DNA of 64,000 nucleotides from Nothopassalora personata (Eukaryota > Ascomycota > Dothideomycetes > Mycosphaerellales > Mycosphaerellaceae), in NCBI GenBank assembly GCA_033816765.1, contig CM066299.1:434001-498000 (forward strand), in the 5' to 3' direction. The notes under the pieces were generated by a model. It did not search any database and had not been told where the DNA came from. It saw nothing but the letters and a program-made list of their open reading frames with translations. Shown here piece after piece: positions 43,501 through 54,609 of this stretch (positions are counted from its first letter, which is position 1; every line of letters starts with the position of its first letter). A program made the position numbers and the translations under genes.

Positions 43501-44330
43501 GCCTATAAGGGACCGTGTTAATCTTCTAAGGTAGTACGACGTCGTGCCTAATTTACCTTATGTAACTAAAATCCTAAGCGAGGACTGCCTCCCGGTTGTA
43601 GAGCATCTTATCGAATAAGGCCCTTTCTATTAGCAATAGCTTAATGCTAACCTTAATTAAGGTAAGTCGTTCTAGAGTAATTCGGCTACCTCGCTTAATA
43701 CTTAAGAATTTCTTAGTTAAGTACTTCCTACTAAACGGACCTTGTCCTTTAGGCATCTTAGACTCTAGGTATAGCGCCCTACGCTTCTATTCTATATCTC
43801 CCTTAACTCGTGATTCTAGGCGCTCGTGAACGCTCGCGTCTACTAGCTTCTTCTTATCCGCCTTACGTTTATACATCGTAAAGACCTACGGCATCCTAAT
43901 GTTAGCTATATGTTAGCCTACGTGTTGCTTCCGTGCCTAAGCATTTAATGTAGATTGCCTTAAGATCTCGGAGGGCTAATCCCCTTAAACTAAATAAACG
44001 TTAGTAATAGAATCTCCCTTAAACGCGCCTATTCTAATTTCTACAACTCGTTCCTTTATTCTAGCACTCCTAAGTAATCCTAATAAGTAAGCTAAATAGT
44101 TGCTAGGTGTTAGAGCCTTGCCGGGTTCCTATAGATGCGTCGTGTCTTCCTATAGATACGTTATGTCGTAGTCGTATCCGTTTTCCTTACTATAGCTATT
44201 TACCGGTCCCGGGACCGGCAAATTAAAGTCCGAGGTTCCTCCGAGGTAGTGCGAGAACCTCACTAATTTTATTAAATCCGGCTTTAGCAAGTCGGTGGGT
44301 TGAGCGCCGTAACTTAACCTACCCTTCCAT
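40501..44330 (-). pseudogene. Gypsy-B copy 1 pol (RIPped)
   Basis: Minus-strand copy of the pol that is open at 61765-64000. The RT site near 43035 reads FLDNIG, where the young copy has FLDDIG. RNase H lies near 42200-42500. From about 42080 to 40500 it shows the part beyond the young copy's window edge, which should hold integrase. The gag-pol junction with its palindrome is at 44203-44218. Confidence 0.75.
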
Positions 44331-47300
44331 TTCCCGACGCTTTTAATAGTTCTTAAAGGGTCTTATACCTGTCCGAGCTAACTAGGGCAGTAAACATAAC
44401 ACTTTCACCTTTACGGCTAGTAATAGTCCCCTCCTATAAACCATTATCGCAGTTACGGGCAGTGAGCCGCACCTTACGGGCCTACGGTCGTCCTAGGATT
44501 GTTAGTGAGTTTAGATCCGAGGAGATGAACATGTCTACTTAGTAGTGAACCCTAAATACCCAAACATCCAAATTGCCTATAACACCTTTAAACTAGGCCC
44601 GCCCTCTAGCACCTCGAAAGGTAAGCTAAGCACTCGACATTACCGGTAACCTAAATCTATAAGCGTTCCTCTAGCCGATGATATTTACCTCGGAACCCTT
44701 ATTAATTAGGTACCTAATCTAGTTCTTGTTTATCCTAAACTCCGCTACTACCTAAGGACTAGGGACTATAGCAAAGTTGTTAAGGATACTAGAGAGCCCG
44801 ATTTTCTTAACGTCCTTATAAAGCTTAGTAGTAGGGACCGCACCTTTAGAGTAAAGTATAGTTAAATACACTCCGACATACTAGGCCTAACTATCTTCGC
44901 GGAAGACCTCCTTATACTTAGGTCTATCTTTATAGGTAATTACTTGTCTAGTACGAACCTTAGGGTCCTTTCCTATAAGGCGTCGCACTATAGCGAGCTT
45001 CTCCTAAAGAGCGGTGTTAGGAACCGCTGTACGTTATCCCAACTGGGCTTGGATCTTTGCAGTGATGTCTCTGACTCGTTGAGAAGGTAGTGGTCCCAAA
45101 CAGTATATGGTGTATACTTGAAATGAGTTGAGCACGAGGCTCCTATCTACTTGCAAAAGAGCGTCGTCTATATAGTGCCATGTCTTGGCGACTGGTTGGT
45201 CGAGCACGACCTGGTCGGTCGACCAGTCGGTCGATCCGGGTGAGTCACTGGTCGACCCGAGTAGCTCGATCACGACTGCTCGACTGCTGCCTATCCGACT
45301 GCCAGGATACGCTATAGTCCGTCCAGTAAGACTCCTCCACGTTGTCTTGTCCGAACCGTAACAAGCGGTAGTGTTAGTAACGCGACCGAAGAGGGCAGCC
45401 TCGAACTAGCAACTATATCGAACCCAATCCTAGGCATTTACATTAGGAAACGTTGTCTAGAGGATCTAATTAATCTAGTAGATAATACCCTCTTCCTTTA
45501 TAACCGGGCCATTACTAGCTAAACTATATTATCGGACGTAGTTGTTAATCCTTATAGTCTTAGCATTCTATATACGCTTTCTTTATGCGAAGGGGGCGTT
45601 TACGGGACTAATAGGCATATCCTTAGGTAGTCCTTTATTAGTATCGTTCCCTAATCTATTTACTTAGGCATTATTTCCCCTTCCTAGGGTTACCCCGGAT
45701 TTAGCTAATAATTGAGTTTCGCTTATTTAAGCACTAACTTCGTTAATTATTTTAACCTCCTGCTAGTTAATCTTAGCTTACCGGATCTCCTATTCCAATT
45801 GTGGGCGAACTTTCTTAGTAGCCTTAGCTCGAGCTCGTAGATCCTAGGCTAAGGACCGGGTCCTCGGGTACGGATTCTTTAGAATGCCTACGGGTGCCTT
45901 CTCTTTTACTTTGTTAGACTATATAGGATAGGCAGATACCTCGTTAAGCTCGCCTAAGTCGACCGCCTACTCCACTTCACTTTCTCTGAATGAGACCTAA
46001 TATGTACTAGTAGCCTTCTCCGTTTAGCTAGACCGTGCGTCCTAAGGGCTATACTCTATTAAATACCTAAAGTTAGGAGGGGGCTTAGAATAATTAGGAG
46101 GCGTAACCTTTATTACCCTAGTATAGTCCCTATCTATCCATTACTTACGTAGTGTAGAAATCTCATACTAGTTATTAAACTCGATCGGCCTATAATGTTC
46201 TTCGAGTAGAGGGAGCATATAGAGTATTTTTGGTTTACTATAGTCCCTCCGAAAGTTAAACTTAGTGGGACGCGGATCGCCTTCTTTCCCTAGATACTAC
46301 TAGTTGTTCGGGGCGAGGTATACGTAGCCCCGGGATATTAAGGACCTTATCGCCCTATAATTGCTAGCCTAGTGCTTTGAACTACTATAGTTATAGTAAT
46401 AACTATCTATCGCTTTAGACTGTTCGCGATTTTAGGATAGGGGACGCTACATTACGTAAACCTACAGTTTAGTGTCTAGGTTATACCTCTCCGGTTACAT
46501 AGAGCGTTAATTCTCGCTTAGGTAGAAGGCACCCGCGTCCGCGACGCGACCGCGCTAGTATATACGTATGCTCATTTTAGCTACCTTCTAGATTAGGTTA
46601 TTATTAATAACAGTCCTAGAGGTAGCCTTCTTAAGCGTGTTAATCTTAGGCTTAAGGCGTAGCATTTGCTTTACGACTAAGTAGTGTAGCTAAGGTAAAG
46701 TAAGAGGGAAATCTATATATATAGCTTCCTATCCCTCCTTACTATCTACGATACTAGCAGCTTTATCGAGGATCCTCTAAAAGTCCCTAAACTTCTTAGG
46801 TTGCTTTAGGTAAAGCCCGTAAGCCTTATAGACCGCTTTTGCGACTGCCTCTAGCAATCCTTAGAGGAGGAGGGGACTCCGGGAGCTATTATCTAAATCC
46901 TTAGGTTTAATTAGGTCACTTAAGGATACAAATAGGCGGATGAATTCCTTTATATCTTGTTCTTTAGGCCTCTTGCCTTACTACGCCCTAATAATCTCCT
47001 TAAGATATTCCCGACTCTCTAATATCGAGTAGGCGTTAAACCTTAAGAACTCTAATAAGAACGCCCTCCTAAAACGTGCCTTGTTAGAGAGCTACCTAGG
47101 CAGCCTTATAACTACGCGCCGGATAGTAGTTTCGCAATTGCGCTTAAACCTGCCCTAGAAATTATCCTTCTTAATAGATGCCCGAGGCGGATACTAGTCT
47201 ATTAGGTCGCTAAACCGCTCCTAGAACTTAGTAGCATTAGTGCTATTAAAGAACGGATTCTTAGCACCTCCTAGAGGTAGAAAGCGAGGGCTAGCGTTTT

Positions 47301-47620
47301 CTATTACTACTACTAATCGTCTAAAGAGGGTAGTTATAGCATCTATTCTAATTATGCTGTTCGTTCCTATACCTATACCTAATGCAGCGGCGTTAGTTCC
47401 GTTCCCCCCTTCTTTACTAGATTTAGGTGTTTCCCCTTCCTCCGATTCCTCTATCCCCTTATAAGGGATAGAGTCCCTATAGACCCCTTCTATTTTCGTA
47501 GGGTTTATAGGCTATTCGTAGCCTCTACCTATGTCGGCAAAGGTACTAAGTTTTTCTAGTAATATAGCCGTATCTATTGTTACGTAGTGCTTACTTTAGA
47601 ATATACTAAGACTAGTTATT
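44331..47620 (-). pseudogene. Gypsy-B copy 1 gag (RIPped)
   Basis: Homologous to the open gag at 58874-61786. Interrupted by the 349-bp solo LTR at 45015-45363. The frameshift site and stem are still recognisable near 44300-44345. From about 44168 to 46319 it is, where compared, identical in mirror image to 48641-50792 including RIP changes; from 46320 on, the two copies have different RIP changes. Confidence 0.8.
45015..45363 (-). repeat. Solo LTR (349 bp), mirror copy of 49597-49945
   Basis: Flanked by AGCGG on both sides (45010-45014 and 45364-45368). Same sequence and same insertion point in gag as the LTR at 49597, in inverse orientation. It contains an open 79-codon frame, which is a chance frame in the LTR and not a gene. 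Confidence 0.92.
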
Positions 47621-47844
47621 ACTTAACAGGACCTTGTAACCGTAATTGTTGCTAAATACCTTAGACCTTAAGTGTTTTCGACCTTAGTCGACCTTAACCG
47701 TAAACCTTAACCTTAAACCTTAACCTTAAGTAATGACCTTAACCGTAAACCTTAAACCTTAAACCGTAATTTTAACCTTATAAACTAGATGCTAATACGC
47801 CACCGGGTGTACACTTAATACCCCCCCCTCATTAACTACTAAAA
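47621..47844 (-). repeat. Gypsy-B leader with degenerate CCTTAA repeats
   Basis: RIPped leader. At 47665-47785 CCTTAA and CCGTAAA units recur about a dozen times. They derive from the AAGGTC and CACGGTC units of the young leader at 58715-58825. Confidence 0.65.
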
Positions 47845-48214
47845 TAATGTCTACTAACTACCCTATATAGGCCTGTCCGAGTTATAGTAGTATAGAGCGG
47901 CGCTTATGTAAGTAGAGGTATTTGCCGGTCCCGGGACCGTGAAATCAGGTCACGTGACGAGTAGCGCAGTAGCTAGATAAAGAAGAGGATTAGCGGACCT
48001 AAACCCCTATACCCTCTACTCGAGAGGTATGAATTGAATTGTTGCCTTAATGCTACGCTTACAATACTTAACTACGTAGTATATATCTTAATAGCTATAC
48101 TAGGTCCTACTAGCTTACCTAAATGTCTAATTAAACCTAAATGAAATTAGGGCAAGTTGGACCTAAGGGACCCCCTCTAAACCTAAGGTTAACACAACCT
48201 ATCAGTCGTTAATA
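47845..48214 (-). repeat. Gypsy-B copy 1 5' LTR (370 bp, RIPped)
   Basis: Minus orientation, adjoining the leader of the minus-strand copy. Contains the palindrome at 47925-47940 (last base changed) and GTCACGTGAC at 47949-47958. Its outer edge runs straight into the middle of a plus-strand gag, with no target duplicate matching 22416-22419. Confidence 0.8.
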
Positions 48215-51061
48215 ATAGTAAGGAGGGATAGAAAGCTATATATACAGATTTCCCTCTTACTTTACCTTAGCTACACCGCTTAGTCGTAAAGCAAATGCCG
48301 CGCCTTAAGCCTAAGATTAACACGCTTAAGAAGGCTACCTCTAGGACTATTATTAATAATAACCTAATCTAGAAGGTAGCTAAAATGAGCATACGTGCAT
48401 ACTAGCGCGGTCGCGTCGTAGACGCGGGTACCTTCTACCCGAGCGAGAATTAACGCTCTATATAACCGGAGAGGCACGACCTAGACACTAAACTATAGGT
48501 TTACGCAATGTAGCGTCCCCTATCGCAGAATCGCGAACAGTCCAAAGCGATAGATAGTTGTTACTACAACTGTAGTAGCTCGAAGTACTAGGCTAGCAAT
48601 TATAGGGCGATAAGGTCCTTAATATCCCGGGGCTACGTACACCTCGCCCCGAACAACTAGTAGTATCTAGGGAAAGAAGGCGATCCGCGTCCCACTAAGT
48701 TTAACTTTCGGAGGGACTATAGTAAACCAAAAATACTCTATATGCTCCCTCTACTCGAAGAACATTATAGGCCGATCGAGTTTAATAACTAGTATGAGAT
48801 TTCTACACTACGTAAGTAATGGATAGATAGGGACTATACTAGGGTAATAAAGGTTACGCCTCCTAATTATTCTAAGCCCCCTCCTAACTTTAGGTATTTA
48901 ATAGAGTATAGCCCTTAGGACGCACGGTCTAGCTAAACGGAGAAGGCTACTAGTACATATTAGGTCTCATTCAGAGAAAGTGAAGTGGAGTAGGCGGTCG
49001 ACTTAGGCGAGCTTAACGAGGTATCTGCCTATCCTATATAGTCTAACAAAGTAAAAGAGAAGGCACCCGTAGGCATTCTAAAGAATCCGTACCCGAGGAC
49101 CCGGTCCTTAGCCTAGGATCTACGAGCTCGAGCTAAGGCTACTAAGAAAGTTCGCCCACAATTGGAATAGGAGATCCGGTAAGCTAAGATTAACTAGCAG
49201 GAGGTTAAAATAATTAACGAAGTTAGTGCTTAAATAAGCGAAACTCAATTATTAGCTAAATCCGGGGTAACCCTAGGAAGGGGAAATAATGCCTAAGTAA
49301 ATAGATTAGGGAACGATACTAATAAAGGACTACCTAAGGATATGCCTATTAGTCCCGTAAACGCCCCCTTCGCATAAAGAAAGCGTATATAGAATGCTAA
49401 GACTATAAGGATTAACAACTACGTCCGATAATATAGTTTAGCTAGTAATGGCCCGGTTATAAAGGAAGAGGGTATTATCTACTAGATTAATTAGATCCTC
49501 TAGACAACGTTTCCTAATGTAAATGCCTAGGATTGGGTTCGATATAGTTGCTAGTTCGAGGCTGCCCTCTTCGGTCGCGTTACTAACACTACCGCTTGTT
49601 ACGGTTCGGACAAGACAACGTGGAGGAGTCTTACTGGACGGACTATAGCGTATCCTGGCAGTCGGATAGGCAGCAGTCGAGCAGTCGTGATCGAGCTACT
49701 CGGGTCGACCAGTGACTCACCCGGATCGACCGACTGGTCGACCGACCAGGTCGTGCTCGACCAACCAGTCGCCAAGACATGGCACTATATAGACGACGCT
49801 CTTTTGCAAGTAGATAGGAGCCTCGTGCTCAACTCATTTCAAGTATACACCATATACTGTTTGGGACCACTACCTTCTCAACGAGTCAGAGACATCACTG
49901 CAAAGATCCAAGCCCAGTTGGGATAACGTACAGCGGTTCCTAACACCGCTCTTTAGGAGAAGCTCGCTATAGTGCGACGCCTTATAGGAAAGGACCCTAA
50001 GGTTCGTACTAGACAAGTAATTACCTATAAAGATAGACCTAAGTATAAGGAGGTCTTCCGCGAAGATAGTTAGGCCTAGTATGTCGGAGTGTATTTAACT
50101 ATACTTTACTCTAAAGGTGCGGTCCCTACTACTAAGCTTTATAAGGACGTTAAGAAAATCGGGCTCTCTAGTATCCTTAACAACTTTGCTATAGTCCCTA
50201 GTCCTTAGGTAGTAGCGGAGTTTAGGATAAACAAGAACTAGATTAGGTACCTAATTAATAAGGGTTCCGAGGTAAATATCATCGGCTAGAGGAACGCTTA
50301 TAGATTTAGGTTACCGGTAATGTCGAGTGCTTAGCTTACCTTTCGAGGTGCTAGAGGGCGGGCCTAGTTTAAAGGTGTTATAGGCAATTTGGATGTTTGG
50401 GTATTTAGGGTTCACTACTAAGTAGACATGTTCATCTCCTCGGATCTAAACTCACTAACAATCCTAGGACGACCGTAGGCCCGTAAGGTGCGGCTCACTG
50501 CCCGTAACTGCGATAATGGTTTATAGGAGGGGACTATTACTAGCCGTAAAGGTGAAAGTGTTATGTTTACTGCCCTAGTTAGCTCGGACAGGTATAAGAC
50601 CCTTTAAGAACTATTAAAAGCGTCGGGAAATGGAAGGGTAGGTTAAGTTACGGCGCTCAACCCACCGACTTGCTAAAGCCGGATTTAATAAAATTAGTGA
50701 GGTTCTCGCACTACCTCGGAGGAACCTCGGACTTTAATTTGCCGGTCCCGGGACCGGTAAATAGCTATAGTAAGGAAAACGGATACGACTACAACACGGC
50801 GTATCTATAGGAATCCGGTAAGGCTCTAACGCCTAGCAACCATTTAGCTCACTTATTAGGATTGCTTAGGACTACTAGAATAAAGGAACGAGTTGTAGAA
50901 ATTGGAATAGGCGCGTTCGAGGGAGATTCTATTACTAACGTTTATTTAGTTTAAGGGGATTAGCCTTCCGAGATCCTAAGGCAATCTACATTAAATACTT
51001 AGGCGCGGAAGCAATAGGCATGCCAACATATAGCTAACATTAGGATGCCGCAGGTCTTCAC
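48215..51061 (+). pseudogene. Gypsy-B copy 2: gag 3' part and pol start (RIPped)
   Basis: Plus-strand homologue of about 59700-62200 of the young copy. It starts in mid-gag at the outer edge of the copy 1 LTR and ends at the Gypsy-D insertion. It keeps the heptamer GGGAAAT and the hairpin near 50620-50665, and the palindrome at 50742-50757. Broken by RIP stops and a solo LTR. Confidence 0.85.
49597..49945 (+). repeat. Solo LTR, unmutated (349 bp)
   Basis: TGTTACGG..CCTAACA with duplicate CCGCT on both sides (49592-49596 and 49946-49950). The R-U5 half is nearly the same as in the 54236 element, including CACTATATAGACGACGC and CGTGCTCAACTC. The U3 cluster (49679-49772) is built on GTCGACC and CGACCA. 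Confidence 0.92.
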
Positions 51062-51299
51062 TGTAAGGGGCAGCCTAGTAGCTAACCCCTATATGTGGCC
51101 TTACATATAACATGCGGTCGCGACCGGCTACTAAGCCGCACGTAACACGCATGAGTACACCTTGCGACGCGCGATGCGTCTTAAACAAAAGGTAAGAATT
51201 AGTTCATCTACGACTAGTAGGTCGTAGGCGTGCTATAAATTACGACATCCCCTTAACAGTTCTAATTCTTCTCTTTGTTGCAATCTGTACACGCTATAG

Positions 51300-52640
51300 A
51301 GTCCGAACGCGACGACAGCAGCGCTACGCCTACGGCTCCCCTAAGCCCTAGGGCCTAGTAATAAGCGAGGCGTGTAGCCTTAGTCGTAAGGAGGGATGCC
51401 CTTCGGGCAGAGGTTAAGGAGAAGGAGATATAGAGGGAGATTGAACAGTTAGAGATCTTGCGGGACGCAAGCGTGCCGCCGGCGGACCCTTAGGGCGAAT
51501 CTGGCGGAGAACTATCCCCTACTCCCCCTCCCCCTCCTCTATCTGTAGTAACTAACGATGATATCGCAGCTCGAGGCGCGGTCGCATCGCATACGACACG
51601 TTTACGTCTTAAAGAACCTACGCCTTTTAGAGGGGACTCGATTAAGAAAGCACGGGTATTCCTAAGGGAGCTCTCTCTTATCTTTACCCTCTTAGGCGGC
51701 ACGTATGCGACGAACGAGTTAAAGGTCCTATATAGGGTTATGTACCTAAGCGGAGAGGCAAGTAAGCGATAGCACGCTAACTATAGCGTCCTTAACCTTA
51801 AAGGGTATACATACTAGGACTTTAAGGAGTTCTGTCGAGACGTATACGGTAATCCTATAAACCGCGTGCTTAACGTAATGTTAGAGTATAAGGCGGTAAA
51901 ACAGAAGGACAACTAGACAGTGCGTTAGTTTACGACTAAGCTAGATGTTATAGAGGATTAGTTAGGGGACTATACGGAGGCGCAACGCGTGCGACATATG
52001 CTCGCTAAGCTTGCGCCTAGCCTACGGTCCGCAATCGTTAAGTTTCATAATATCCTAACAACTAGAGAGGAACTAGTAATCCTAGCTTCGCGCATTAAAA
52101 GTACGGAGCGTGGTAGCGGAGGGCACGACCGCGGGCAGCATAGTCGCCGTAGGCGAGAGACTAAGGGCGACTAAGGGCGAAGCGATCGTGGCTCGAAGTA
52201 GCAGAAGTATAGTTAGGCGTCGCGCGACCCGGGTGCGAGTTACTAGCGGGACGCCGGCGGATCGTCTATAACCTTCGAAAGGACTAAAGCGGAGTGCTAT
52301 AGATGCTATAAGAAGGGTCATATTAAGACGGATTGCCCGAATAGACACCTATAGAAGGACCGTGGCGCGTAAGCGGTTCGTAGGGTAGACGCTACGAAGG
52401 CTCTAACTAAGAAGGGTAGCAACTAGGAAAAAGGTAGAGGACTAGAAGTAGGTCGCTCCTAAGTCCGAGTTTTCCTAAAGTCGACCCCTTAAGGCGAGTA
52501 GATGTGTGTCCATCGCAGCGACTAGGGAAAAGGCAGAGGACTATAAGTGGGTCGCTCCTAAGTCCGAGTTTTCCTAAAGTCGACCCCTTAAGGCGAGTAG
52601 ATGCGTGTCTAGCGCGTCACTTGCGAGGCGTAGTCGAGAC
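51300..52640 (+). pseudogene. Gypsy-D gag (RIPped)
   Basis: Coding relic with an early coiled-coil-like stretch (51400-51490) and a capsid region (51600-52080). An intact zinc knuckle, CYRCYKKGHIKTDC, lies at about 52292-52335. TAG stops interrupt the frame. A 99-bp unit is duplicated in tandem downstream of the knuckle (52422-52620). Confidence 0.7.
52422..52620 (+). repeat. 99-bp in-frame tandem duplication
   Basis: Two units, starting about 52423 and 52522, share the block GTCGCTCCTAAGTCCGAG and what follows down to GCGAGTAGATG. The period of 99 is 33 codons, so the frame is kept. The two units differ by a few RIP-type changes. Confidence 0.8.
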
Positions 52641-54235
52641 TCGTAAGGGCTTTCGCGAGGCCACGTTTCTCCTAGATAACTATGCGGATCTTAGCCTAGT
52701 GTCGTATAAGTATATACTCCGACATTAAATGTAACCTATTAACGGGGTAAGGCTACCGAAGTTAGAGTCGTATACGCATAACCTAGGGTATTGCTACGGC
52801 GCCTTTACGGTTCGGCTACGACTCGCTAATGACGCGGGAGTAGAGCGCGTAAGTGACGCCATCTACTACGCGGTGCCTATAGGTAGGCTATTAGTAATTT
52901 TAGGTAGACCCTAGCGGCATCGTAATCGGATAGTAAAGGCCGATAAGGATGACTAGTAGTACTACGGTGTAGAGACGCCTACGGTTTAGTAGCGTGACGC
53001 ACGCGAGTTCCTTAAGGATCTCGAGAGCTTAAAGCAGGTTTATGCGATAAGTGTTCGGGCTATTACTATAGTAGTACCTAAAGGAGAGGGCCCCTCGTAG
53101 CCTAAAGAATTTGTAGACTTCCGAGATGTATACGCACCTAATAAGTAGGCAAAGCGCAAGATGCCCGACGGGGTTAAGTATACGATTGATCTCGTTAAAG
53201 GAAAGAAACCCCCTTTTAAGCCGCTATACTACTAGTCCTTAACTGAGTTAGAGGCCTTAAAGGAGTACCTTGCGTAAGCAATAGAGAAGGGGTGGATTAG
53301 GCGGTCCGTAAGCGAGGCGGGTGCGCCTATCCTGTTCGTGCTAAAGAAGAATGGTACTCTTAGGCTCTATGTTGATTACAGAGGCCTAAATGAGATTACA
53401 GTAAAGAACCGATACCCCCTGCCCCTAATTAGCGAGACGCTAGATAGGCTATTAGGTTCTAGGTTCTTTACTATAATCGATTTGAAGGACGCCTACTATC
53501 GTATCCCTATTAAGCGAGGCGATGAGTGGAAGACTACGTTTCGCACGCGATACGGACACTACGAGTACCTAGTAATGCCGTTCGGGTTAACTAACGCACC
53601 GGCAACCTTTTAAGGGTATATTAACAAGGCGCTAACCGGCTTAGTTAATGACATTTACGTAGTCTACCTAGATGATATCCTCATCTATAGCGAGACGCGT
53701 AAGGCACACGTGCGAGCCGTACGCGCGGTGCTAGAGAGGCTACGAAAGTTTGCCCTGTTCGCAAACCCTAAGAAGTGTTACTTCTTCTAGGAGAGTGTAG
53801 AGTTCCTTAGGTTTGTCGTAAGCGCCGTAGGCGTGTCGATAGATAGGAGTAGGGTAGCCGCTATCGAGGAATAGCCTACACCTACGACCTTTTATAAGGT
53901 CTAGTCCTTCCTTAGGTTTTGCAACTTCTACCGGCGTTTTATAGAAGGATACTTAAGGGTCTACAAGCCCCTAACGGACCTACTAAAGGGATCTAAGGAC
54001 GGTAAGAAGCACGGCCCTCTTACGTAGACCTTAAGCGAAGAGTAGGCGTTTCGATAGCTTAAGGCCGGATTCTTAGGTGCACTAATACTTAGGCACTTCG
54101 ATCCTACGCTGCGCACGCGAGTCAAGACGGATGCCTTAGGTTTCGCGATCGTAGGTATTATATCCTAATTGTTTAGTACTAAGTAGCATTCTATCGCGTT
54201 CTATTTACGTAAGATAATACTAGCTAAGTGCAACT
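52641..54235 (+). pseudogene. Gypsy-D pol: protease, RT and start of RNase H (RIPped)
   Basis: A protease-like LLDNYADLS lies near 52670. The RT region from about 53290 has a 91-codon segment still open (53338-53613) with [16 protein letters not shown] and [12 protein letters not shown], then a TAG. YLDDILIY near 53665-53690 is intact. The RNase H start lies near 54120. It is cut by the insertion at 54236 (TSD CAACT). Confidence 0.8.
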
Positions 54236-54583
54236 TGTTACGGAACAGTGTTATCGGTGCAAATGGTTGGACAACGGAGCAGGAAACCAAACGAAGCTGC
54301 AGACATGGATGCCTGGGGAGTCACGTGACAGAGCGATCAGGACTGATCGGTCCTGATCACTCTTGATCAGTTGATCAGACTCGCTCAGGGCAGAGCAGGA
54401 CAGATCACGCCAAGACATGGCACTATATGGACGACGCTTCTTTACGAGTAGATAGGAGCCTCGTGCTCAACTCATTTTAAGTATACACCATATACTGTTT
54501 GGAACCACTACCTTCATAACTGATTGAGACATCCCTGCAAAGATCCAAGCCCGAGTTGTGATAACGTACAGCGGTTCCTAACA
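54236..54583 (+). repeat. 5' LTR of the non-autonomous element (348 bp)
   Basis: U3 contains GTCACGTGAC (54320-54329) and a cluster of five GATCAG/TGATCA words (54335-54380). The TATA-like CTATATGG is at 54422 and the predicted RNA start at 54463. Confidence 0.95.
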
Positions 54584-54594
54584 ACTTTGAGCAC
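54463..54594 (+). promoter_or_regulatory. Predicted self-priming pair of the non-autonomous element
   Basis: GTGCTCAA (54463-54470), 41 bp after the TATA-like box and followed by CTC, is the reverse complement of TTGAGCAC (54587-54594), 3 bp inside the 5' LTR. Spacing is the same as in Gypsy-1 with a different paired word. Inferred role: the RNA 5' end primes its own reverse transcription. Confidence 0.55.
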
Positions 54595-54609
54595 CACCAC
54601 CAGGGCCCT

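Noticed and set aside
45034..45273. A 79-codon frame, found again unchanged at 49687-49926
   Set aside because: It lies wholly inside the 349-bp solo LTR and is repeated because the LTR is repeated. No start context or domain.
47665..47785. CCTTAA repeats as telomere or CRISPR array
   Set aside because: Units vary, are not TTAGGG, have no spacers of constant length, and derive from the Gypsy-B leader repeat.
53338..53613. A 91-codon plus-strand frame as a gene
   Set aside because: It is an RT fragment that escaped stops in RIPped Gypsy-D; the frame of the same protein continues past the TAG.
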